From: DATJZG01 sp035499295
Lineage (GTDB): Bacteria; Myxococcota; Myxococcia; Myxococcales; Anaeromyxobacteraceae
Reading direction: 5' to 3'
Assembly (NCBI GenBank): GCA_035499295.1
Contig: DATJZG010000116.1
Location: 1 to 19,230, forward strand
Length of the DNA stretch: 19,230 nucleotides
The notes under the pieces were generated by a model. It searched no databases. It was not told the DNA's origin and saw only the letters and a list, made by a program, of their open reading frames with translations. The translations under genes and the position numbers were made by a program. Positions 7,090 to 12,575 of the stretch are shown piece by piece (the stretch's first letter is position 1; each line of letters starts with the position of its first letter).

Positions 7090-7572
7090 ATGAGAACGAG
7101 AGTGGTGGGGGTGCTCGCGGCCGGCATGATGGCCATCCCGTCGGGCCGCGCCGGCGCCGACAAGGAAGAGGGCTTCCTCCGGGTCACGCCGGACGAAGTC
7201 GTGTGGACGGAGCGGCCGGGGTACGAGGGCGTCCAGTTCGCGACCCTGGCGGGGGACCCGTCCAAACCCGGCATCTACGTGATCCGAGCCAAGTTCTCGC
7301 CGGGCCGGATGACGAGGCCGCACTGGCATCCGGAGGACCGGCACGTCATCGTCGTCTCGGGCACCTGGTACACGGGCGAGGGCGACACCTTCGACCCGGG
7401 GAAGACCGTGCCGCTCAAGGCGGGGAGCTACATGAAGCACCCGGCGCGCGCTCACCACTACGACGGCGCCAAGGAGGAGGAGGTCGTGGTGCAGATCGTC
7501 GGCTACGGCCCGAGTGGCACGACCCTCGTCCACCCGGACCAGGGTCACACCGGCTCCTCCCTAGGGAAGTGA
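7090..7572 (+). CDS. Secreted cupin-domain protein
   Basis: A 160-residue single-domain cupin with a short signal peptide (hydrophobic 5-17, cleavage near GRAGA at 20-23). I chose ATG 7090 because GGAGGAG lies 6 nt upstream; an ATG at 7069 would only add seven residues before the signal. Motif 1: GRMTRPHWHPEDRH (72-85) gives H78 and H80, but the usual metal-binding Glu four to five residues later is Arg84/His85. Motif 2: PARAHHY (118-124) supplies H122 or H123. A metal site of three or four histidines is plausible. Family members range from dioxygenases to sugar-binding proteins, so no reaction is proposed. It is followed after 55 bp by rpiA on the same strand, which may be co-transcribed. 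Confidence 0.88.
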   Translation: MRTRVVGVLAAGMMAIPSGRAGADKEEGFLRVTPDEVVWTERPGYEGVQFATLAGDPSKPGIYVIRAKFSPGRMTRPHWHPEDRHVIVVSGTWYTGEGDTFDPGKTVPLKAGSYMKHPARAHHYDGAKEEEVVVQIVGYGPSGTTLVHPDQGHTGSSLGK

Positions 7573-7627
7573 CGCCAGCGGCCCGGCCTCGATCGGCGCG
7601 TCCGGAGAGCCGGCAGAGCGGGAGAGA

Positions 7628-8326
7628 ATGGAGCAGACGACTCGGGGAGCGGCGATGGCGCGGCGGGCCTTGGAGCTCGTCCACGACGGCGACGTCCTCG
7701 GTCTCGGAACCGGCCGAGCCGCGGCGGCGTTCCTCCGGGCCCTGGCCGAGAGCGTGCGCGCCGGCCTGCGCGTCCGCTGCGTCCCGACGTCGCGCGCGAC
7801 CGAGGCCGCCGCCCGGGACCTCGGGGTCCCGCTCGTGTCCCTGGAGGAGGCGGGCGAGCTCGATCTGGCCTTCGACGGCGCCGACGAGATCGACCCGGCC
7901 CTCGACCTGGTGAAGGGGCTCGGTGGCGCGCTCCTGCGGGAGCGGATCGTCGCTTCGGCCGCAAGGCGCTTCGTCGTCCTTGCCGGGACGGAGAAGCTCG
8001 TCGGGACGCTGGGCGAGCGTGGCAACCTCCCGGTGGAGGTCGTGACCTTCGGGTGGACGCTCTGCCAGCGAAGGCTCGAGGTGCTCGGGTGCCGCCCGCG
8101 CCTGCGCGCGTCCGGGGCGGGCCCGTTCGTCACCGACAACGGCAACTACGTCCTCGACTGCGGCGTCGACCCCATCGCGGATCCGGGGGGCCTTCAAGGG
8201 AGCATCGGGGCCATCCCGGGGGTGGTGGGCACCGGGCTCTTCCTGGGAATGGCCGACACCGCCATCCTGGAGGACGAGCGAGGCGGCGTCACGGTCCGCC
8301 ACCGGGCCCGGGACGAGGGCCGCTGA
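7628..8326 (+). CDS. rpiA: Ribose-5-phosphate isomerase A
   Basis: Interconverts ribose 5-phosphate and ribulose 5-phosphate in the non-oxidative pentose phosphate pathway (cytoplasm). At 232 residues it has normal RpiA length. Motifs: GLGTGRAAAAF (25-35, phosphate-binding loop), VPTSRAT (52-58), DLAFDGADEID (79-89; Asp83 and Asp86 match E. coli Asp81 and Asp84), LVKGLGGALLRERIV (94-108; Lys96 and catalytic base Glu105 match Lys94 and Glu103) and VTDNGNYVLDC near the C-terminus. A GGGAGAGA sequence precedes the ATG. The product of this pathway, erythrose 4-phosphate, feeds the DAHP synthase encoded at 1121-2287, but nothing links the two genes' regulation. Confidence 0.96.
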   Translation: MEQTTRGAAMARRALELVHDGDVLGLGTGRAAAAFLRALAESVRAGLRVRCVPTSRATEAAARDLGVPLVSLEEAGELDLAFDGADEIDPALDLVKGLGGALLRERIVASAARRFVVLAGTEKLVGTLGERGNLPVEVVTFGWTLCQRRLEVLGCRPRLRASGAGPFVTDNGNYVLDCGVDPIADPGGLQGSIGAIPGVVGTGLFLGMADTAILEDERGGVTVRHRARDEGR

Positions 8327-8346
8327 GGAGGTGCACCGCCGTCGAG

Positions 8347-8370
8347 GGCGAGGCGCCGCGGGGCCTCGCC
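8347..8370. terminator. Bidirectional hairpin between rpiA and methyltransferase
   Basis: GGCGAGGC (8347-8354) and GCCTCGCC (8363-8370) form a perfect 8-bp stem with an 8-nt loop. It sits in the 90-bp gap between two convergent genes, 20 bp after the rpiA stop. There is no T-run on either side. Confidence 0.5.
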
Positions 8371-8416
8371 GGACGGCGCGAGAGTCGGGCGGGGCGGTCG
8401 GCGGGGCCGCCGGCGT

Positions 8417-9106
8417 CTACGCCCTCGGTTCTTCGAGTCCGCCGCCCGCCTTCCGAAGCCGCATCTCGAAGCCGACGCCGCCGGGCACGATCTGGCACGA
8501 TCCGAACCGGCTCCGGTTGGCCATTTGCTCGAGGTCCACACGGGAGTACGCCCGCTTGAGAAGCATGAAACGGAAGGTCCATCGAGTGAGCGCCGCGTCG
8601 ACGCGCGAGAGCTCCATCCCCCGGACCTCGTCCTCGATCGCGCCGAGAGGAGCCTCCCGTCGCAGATCGAGGATGGCGGCCGCGCCTCCGGGCTTCAAGA
8701 CCCGGTGGATCTCGTCGAGGGCCCCGACGGGATCGGTGAAGTTCTTGAAGGCGGCCATGCACACCGCGAAGTCGAAGGAGGCATCCTCGAACGGCATGTG
8801 GGCCGCGTCGCCCTGCTGGAAGTCGATCGAGGCTCCGGCCCGGGCCGCGCTCTCGCGGGCGATCCGCACGAAGGAGCGGCTGATGTCGAGCCCGGTCACC
8901 CGGTATCCCCTCTGAGCGAGCTCGAGAGCCAGGAACCCCGGACCGGGCGCCACCTCCAGCACCTTGCCGCCCTTCGGTGCCCTCGCGGACACGGCCTCGG
9001 CGGCGTCGCGGAACCTCCGCAGGTTGCGCCCGGTATTCTTCGCGTACCAGGTGGCGATGATCCCCTCCATCGCTAGGCCCTTGTAAGCCTTGTGCTCGCT
9101 CGGCAT
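8417..9106 (-). CDS. Class I SAM-dependent methyltransferase
   Basis: A 229-residue cytoplasmic methyltransferase of the UbiE/Methyltransf_11 type. SAM-binding motif I is VLEVAPGPGFLALELA (49-64), followed by the acidic residue ending beta2 (VTGLDIS, D74), GDAAHMPFEDASFDFAV (99-115, motifs II/III) and the post-motif IHRVLKPGGAAAI (133-145). The N-terminal leader (1-45) and the region after 150 would set the substrate, which I cannot identify. The ATG at 9106 is preceded by GAGGAGAG. The gene diverges from a PadR regulator, with shared promoter DNA, so PadR control is likely; PadR-linked genes often respond to toxic small molecules, making a detoxifying or modifying methyl transfer a reasonable guess. 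Confidence 0.93.
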   Translation of the reverse strand: MPSEHKAYKGLAMEGIIATWYAKNTGRNLRRFRDAAEAVSARAPKGGKVLEVAPGPGFLALELAQRGYRVTGLDISRSFVRIARESAARAGASIDFQQGDAAHMPFEDASFDFAVCMAAFKNFTDPVGALDEIHRVLKPGGAAAILDLRREAPLGAIEDEVRGMELSRVDAALTRWTFRFMLLKRAYSRVDLEQMANRSRFGSCQIVPGGVGFEMRLRKAGGGLEEPRA

Positions 9107-9202
9107 GGGTCTCTCCTCTCGATCCCGGCGAAGGCGCGGAGCTCCGGCAGCCTGCGCCGGACCTCGGCGCGCCGGCGTCCCCTGCAGACTGCCCCATGGC
9201 CG

Positions 9203-9231
9203 TTGGACGCCATAATATATCTAGACATAAT
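9203..9231 (+). promoter_or_regulatory. Candidate sigma70-type promoter for padR
   Basis: TTGGAC (9203-9208), 17-nt spacer, CATAAT (9226-9231). This is an excellent fit for GC-rich DNA. Transcription would start near 9238, about 38 nt before the padR ATG. The spacer and -10 box are made of the two 15-bp tandem repeats, so a protein bound there would block it. Confidence 0.6.
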
Positions 9232-9240
9232 ATAACTAGT
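9211..9240. repeat. Tandem 15-bp direct repeats, likely PadR operator
   Basis: Unit 1, cataatatatctaga (9211-9225), and unit 2, cataatataactagt (9226-9240), match at 13 of 15 bases. A further cat follows at 9241. Each unit ends in a 6-bp palindrome (tctaga, actagt). The run is strikingly AT-rich in this genome and lies in the overlap of two opposed promoters. Operator identity is inferred from position. Confidence 0.6.
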
Positions 9241-9253
9241 CATCCTCTGTCAA
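9227..9253 (-). promoter_or_regulatory. Candidate sigma70-type promoter for the methyltransferase
   Basis: On the minus strand a perfect TTGACA (9253-9248), a 15-nt spacer and TATTAT (9232-9227). The spacer is shorter than the ideal 17. Its -10 box lies over the -10 box of the plus-strand padR promoter, so the two promoters cannot be occupied together. The leader to the methyltransferase ATG would be about 110 nt. Confidence 0.5.
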
Positions 9254-9275
9254 CCCCCCGCGGTACCCTCTCCGC

Positions 9276-10004
9276 ATGCGCCCCCCTTCTCGCCCCCGCT
9301 CGCCACTCTCGCTCATCGTGCTCGCGCTGGTTTGCGAGGAGCCCATGCACCCCTACCGGATGCAGGCGCTCATCAAGGAGCGCGGCAAGGACCAGATCGC
9401 GAACGTTGCCCAGCGAAACAGCGTCTACCAGGCGATCCACTCCCTGCGCCGTGCCGGGCTCATCGCCGCTCGGGAGACCTCACGGGAGGAGCGCTTCCCC
9501 GAGCGCACCGTCTACGAGGTGACCGACGAGGGGCGGCGCACCCTGCGCTCGTGGATGGCCGAGGTGCTGTCCACGCCGGCGCGCGAGTTCCCCGACTTCC
9601 CGGCCGCGCTCTCGCTCATGGCTGGGCTGGAGCCCGGCGAGGCGCGCACCCTCCTGGAGGCGCGGGTCGCCGCTCTCCAGGCGCGGCTCGAGGAGCTCGA
9701 GAGGCCGTATCCGCGGGTGCCCCGGCTCTTCCTCCTCGAGTCCGAGTACCTCGCCGCCGTCGTGCGCGCGGAGATCAAGTGGCTGCGGGCCGTAGCGTCC
9801 GACCTCCGCGATGGGCGCCTCACCTGGAGCGAGGAGTGGATTCGCCAGGTCGCCCAGGAACTGACCGGCGAGCCGCCCACGCGGCAGCGCTCGCGCCGCG
9901 GCGCCGAGGCGAGGCCAGCGCGTTCCTCGATCGACGGGAAGCGCGCCGCCGAGGGGAGGAAGACGGGCCGGCGCCGGCAGCGGCGAGCGGCTCGGTCGGG
10001 GTGA
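9276..10004 (+). CDS. PadR-family transcriptional regulator with Arg-rich C-terminal tail
   Basis: A 242-residue regulator. The N-terminal winged HTH (about 10-100) has the PadR pattern: LSLIVLALVCEEPMHPYRMQ (11-30), NSVYQAIHSLRRAGLI (48-63) and YEVTDEGRRTLRSWM (80-94). A C-terminal PadR_C-like helical region (about 105-195, with long amphipathic helices around 122-145) should mediate dimerisation. Residues 201-242 form a low-complexity tail with many Arg and Lys, about 40 residues beyond a normal family member; it may be a nonspecific DNA-binding extension. No Shine-Dalgarno sequence is visible before the ATG at 9276, and no better in-frame start exists nearby. It diverges from the methyltransferase gene and is expected to bind the 15-bp repeats between them. 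Confidence 0.92.
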   Translation: MRPPSRPRSPLSLIVLALVCEEPMHPYRMQALIKERGKDQIANVAQRNSVYQAIHSLRRAGLIAARETSREERFPERTVYEVTDEGRRTLRSWMAEVLSTPAREFPDFPAALSLMAGLEPGEARTLLEARVAALQARLEELERPYPRVPRLFLLESEYLAAVVRAEIKWLRAVASDLRDGRLTWSEEWIRQVAQELTGEPPTRQRSRRGAEARPARSSIDGKRAAEGRKTGRRRQRRAARSG

Positions 10005-10012
10005 TCGCGGCA

Positions 10013-10040
10013 GCCGGGTGGCCGGGCGCCTTCACCCGGC
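10013..10040. terminator. Bidirectional hairpin between padR and the sensor kinase
   Basis: GCCGGGTG (10013-10020) and CACCCGGC (10033-10040) are perfect 8-bp arms with a 12-nt loop. The gap between the two convergent genes is only 27 bp, and one arm overlaps the kinase stop codon. There is no U-tract. Confidence 0.45.
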
Positions 10041-11963
10041 GCCGGAGCCGCTCCCGACCGGCGGCGCGGCCGGCAGCCAGACCTTGAAGGTGCTCCCGAC
10101 CCCTGGCGTGCTCTCGGCGGTGATGTTCCCGCCCTGGACCTCCACCAGCCCCTTGGCGATGAAGAGGCCGAGCCCGAGGCCGCGCCGTCGGGCCCGGGCT
10201 CGCTGGGTCTGGAAGTAGCGGTCGAAGAGCCGCGGCAACTCCTCCGGAGAGATCCCGGGCCCGCGGTCCTCGACGGAGATGGTCGCGCCTCCCACGGACG
10301 GCGCGATGACGATTCGAATGGGCGTCCCCTCCTCGGAGTATTTCGCGGAGTTCTCGAGCAGGTTCGTGAGCACCTGCTCGAGCCGGAGGGGGTCGGCGAG
10401 AACTGGCGGTGGCGCCCCCGCGAGGTCGATCACCACGGTGTGCGTCCCGAGGCTCCCCGCGATCTGGGCGACGATGGACGACGCCAGCTCGGGAAGCGCC
10501 ACCGGCGCCAGCTCGACGTGGATGCCCCGAGCGTCGACCTGGGAGGCGTCGAGCAGATCCCGGATGAGGCGGTCGACCCGCTGGCTGCTCCGCTGGATCA
10601 GCTTGAGCGAGGAGACCGGAACGGAGGCCGCCTCCCCGGCCGCGCGCCGCAGGATCGCGTCGAGCTGCAGCAGCACCGTCTGCAGGGGCGTGCGCAGGTC
10701 GTGGGCCACGAGTGCCATGAAGTCCTCGCGGAGCTGCTGGAGCTGCTTGAACGCGGTGATGTCCTGGAAGACGACCACCGCGCCCAGTTTGGCCCCGGAT
10801 TCGGAGCGGACGGGGGCCGCGCTCAACAGCGCCGGGATGGCGCGCCCGTGGTGGCGCTCGATGACGACCTCAAGGTTGATCACCGCCTCCTCGCGGAGCG
10901 CGCGGGTAGAGGGCAACGCCTCTTCCCCCACCAGAGCGCCGCCCGGGTACCTCAGGTCGTAGGTCCGATCGGGATCGTTCCCGCGCGTGAACCGCCCCAG
11001 CAGCCGCTCGGCCGCCGGATTGCCGAGCACCTGGCCCTCGGGATGCGCCGGGAAGTAGACGATGCCGTGGGGCGCGTGCCGCACCACGGCGTCGAAGAGC
11101 CGGCGCTCCTCCTGCTGGACCTGCCGGGCGTAGGCGACGGTGAGCGATGCCTGTGCGCTGAACCGCTCCAGGATGCGCGCGTCGTTCTCGGTGAAGGCCC
11201 CGCCGGACTGCTTGTCGGCGAGGTAGAAGTTCCCGAAGACGCTCTGGCCGACGCGAAGCGGGACGCCGAGGAACGAGGTCATGGGCGGGTGCTGGGCGGG
11301 GAAGCCCGCGAACCGGGGATCGGACGCGATGTCCGGGATGCGGATCGCGCGCCCTTCCCGGACGACGGCGCCGAGGAGCCCCTTGCCGACCGGCAGGCCT
11401 CCGATGGCCCGCGCGACGTCCTCCGGGACGCCGGCGTAGACGAAGTCACGGAGCGACTCCCCATCGGCGGCGAGCACGCCGAGCGCGCCGTACCGCGCCT
11501 GGCTGATCTCGCAGGCGAGCCGCACGAGCTCGAGCAGGAGCTCCCGGACGGAGATGAACCCTTCGTCCGCGCTCCGTCCGAGGAGGGCCTTGTTGAGCAA
11601 GGCCAGGCGTTCGGTCACTCGCCGCTCGGTCTCCTCGGCGAGCAGGTCGATCTCGAGAAGGCCACATGCGCCCGCCGGCCGCCCCCGGAACCGAAGCGAC
11701 AGCTCCCGGCCGGACTCGCGGTCACGCCAGGCGCCGCCGGCTTCGAAGATCTCGCCCCGGGTGATTCGGCGCACGGGGTGGTCGCCGGTCGAGACCGGCC
11801 GCCCGGAAGGCGACAGCGGCTCGAAGCGCGCTTCGAGCGCGGCGACGTCTCCCGGCGCCTTCCCGAGGAGCGCGGCGGCCGCGGGGGAGACGGCAAGTAC
11901 CGCGCCGTTCGCGTCGACGAGAAGCGCGGGCCACGGCACCGCTGCGAGCTCGCTCGGGAGCAT
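10032..11963 (-). CDS. Soluble PAS-GAF-PAS sensor histidine kinase with DevS-like haem-binding GAF signature
   Basis: A 643-residue histidine kinase with no membrane segment. Order: PAS (about 1-105), GAF (about 125-285), PAS (about 286-400, ending in GAVVVFQDITAFKQLQQL), HisKA with LVAHDLRTPLQ (phospho-acceptor His421), then HATPase with NLLENSAKYS (N box), DRGPGIS and GLGLGLFIAK. The GAF domain closely resembles that of mycobacterial DevS/DosT: ARYGALGV, FVYAGV, GFPAQHPPMTSFLGVPLRV and FGNFYLADK. His225 and Tyr247 align with DevS His149 (proximal haem ligand) and Tyr171 (distal), at the same 22-residue spacing. Haem and gas/redox sensing are therefore predicted, not shown. I chose ATG 11963 (AGAGGTGG upstream, PAS starts at once); ATG 12008 in frame is the alternative. 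No response regulator is adjacent. The gene diverges from the multihaem cytochrome, its likely target. Confidence 0.92.
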   Translation of the reverse strand: MLPSELAAVPWPALLVDANGAVLAVSPAAAALLGKAPGDVAALEARFEPLSPSGRPVSTGDHPVRRITRGEIFEAGGAWRDRESGRELSLRFRGRPAGACGLLEIDLLAEETERRVTERLALLNKALLGRSADEGFISVRELLLELVRLACEISQARYGALGVLAADGESLRDFVYAGVPEDVARAIGGLPVGKGLLGAVVREGRAIRIPDIASDPRFAGFPAQHPPMTSFLGVPLRVGQSVFGNFYLADKQSGGAFTENDARILERFSAQASLTVAYARQVQQEERRLFDAVVRHAPHGIVYFPAHPEGQVLGNPAAERLLGRFTRGNDPDRTYDLRYPGGALVGEEALPSTRALREEAVINLEVVIERHHGRAIPALLSAAPVRSESGAKLGAVVVFQDITAFKQLQQLREDFMALVAHDLRTPLQTVLLQLDAILRRAAGEAASVPVSSLKLIQRSSQRVDRLIRDLLDASQVDARGIHVELAPVALPELASSIVAQIAGSLGTHTVVIDLAGAPPPVLADPLRLEQVLTNLLENSAKYSEEGTPIRIVIAPSVGGATISVEDRGPGISPEELPRLFDRYFQTQRARARRRGLGLGLFIAKGLVEVQGGNITAESTPGVGSTFKVWLPAAPPVGSGSGAG

Positions 11964-12011
11964 GAGCCACCTCTTGGGGCGCTTATTGCTCGCAGGGGGA
12001 AGGGACATCAC

Positions 12012-12033
12012 CTTTGGGGTGGGCACCCGAAAG
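12012..12033. promoter_or_regulatory. 22-bp interrupted palindrome just upstream of the sensor kinase
   Basis: Read on the minus strand, arms CTTT-C-GGGTG and CACCC-C-AAAG flank a 2-bp centre, with 20 of 22 positions symmetric. It lies 49 nt before the chosen kinase start, in its leader or promoter. The size and symmetry suit a dimeric regulator; as RNA it could also form a hairpin. Confidence 0.4.
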
Positions 12034-12079
12034 ACCAACTGCTGCGTGCCAGGCTTCCCGTTCCGGCGTGCCCCATGAG

Positions 12080-12116
12080 GCGGAGGACCCCGCACCAAGG
12101 GTGCGTCCTCATCCGC
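12080..12116. other. Long imperfect hairpin in the divergent region
   Basis: Paired segments in order: GCGG, AGGA, CGCACC, a 3-nt loop, then GGTGCG, TCCT and CCGC. That gives 14 bp with one 3-nt bulge on each side. It could be an RNA element in the kinase leader or an intergenic terminator. It does not match a riboswitch I know. Confidence 0.4.
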
Positions 12117-12364
12117 CGACAGGGACGAGCTCGAGGTATTGGGCCGACTGCGAAGGTGCTCGACTCGGTCGTTGTGCGGCGGCGAGCCGACTGGACAGCC
12201 TTGCCTCGCGAGGCCGCCGGGCCCCGCACGCCGGACTGAGAGATCTGCCGCGGCGTCTCTCTCGGAGGGGCACGTGGTTCTCGCCTGCCGGGGCGGCGGC
12301 GACCCCAGAGCCTCGAACCGGTCGGCCGGATTCGCCCCCGAGTCGCGACTCAGCGTGACGAACC

Positions 12365-12392
12365 GGGTGATAGCACCCAGTGTCGCTGGGTG
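12365..12392 (+). promoter_or_regulatory. Two mutually exclusive hairpins upstream of the cytochrome gene
   Basis: CACCCAG (12374-12380) can pair downstream with CTGGGTG (12386-12392; 7 bp, 5-nt loop). Alternatively its CACCC can pair upstream with GGGTG (12365-12369; 5 bp, 4-nt loop). A shared arm with two partners is the usual hallmark of attenuators or riboswitch-type switches, but the second hairpin is followed by AAAA rather than a U-tract on this strand. Whether the region is transcribed is unknown. Confidence 0.35.
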
Positions 12393-12470
12393 AAAACGCG
12401 CAGATCCCCTGCCAACGGGAAGGGTGGAACCACCATTCAGGACACATCCCTCAATGGAGTTCGGGCGCGC

Positions 12471-12486
12471 ACCTTGCACACAAGGT
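12471..12486. promoter_or_regulatory. Perfect palindrome upstream of the multihaem cytochrome
   Basis: ACCTTG-caca-CAAGGT: perfect 6-bp arms with a 4-bp centre, 90 bp before the cytochrome start. It is a candidate binding site for a dimeric activator or repressor. A weaker repeat, GGTTA/TAACC, lies directly downstream (12495-12512). Confidence 0.4.
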
Positions 12487-12575
12487 CAACGTTCGGTTAC
12501 GCGCCATTAACCTGGAACGACGGGGCAAATGCCGCGACACCCGCATGGGTGCATCTCGTGAGGGAGGGCTCGCGA

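Larger units (their letters stand above)
11964..12575. other. 612-bp divergent control region between sensor kinase and multihaem cytochrome
   Basis: No gene is supported here, although the cytochrome frame stays open upstream to 12390. The region holds at least six inverted repeats, listed separately or in the findings: 12012-12033, 12080-12116, 12365-12392, 12423-12434, 12471-12486, 12495-12512 and 12538-12551. GGGTG/CACCC pairs recur four times. I found no convincing -35/-10 pair for either gene and no full match to the c-di-GMP (GEMM) riboswitch consensus. Confidence 0.6.

Noticed and set aside
7558..7567. TCCCTAGGGA palindrome at the cupin stop
   Set aside because: It has no room for a loop, lies within coding sequence, and is a common short palindrome, so it is not called as a terminator.
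12034..12051. Sigma54-type -24 element TGGCACG on the minus strand upstream of the kinase
   Set aside because: The required GC at the -12 position is not at the correct spacing; the TTGG that follows is two bases too far.
12360..12575. c-di-GMP (GEMM) riboswitch upstream of the cytochrome gene
   Set aside because: The conserved GCAAACC, GGGACGCAAAGCC and GGUAGGUAGCGG blocks cannot be found. A GGGGCAAA string near 12521 stands alone.
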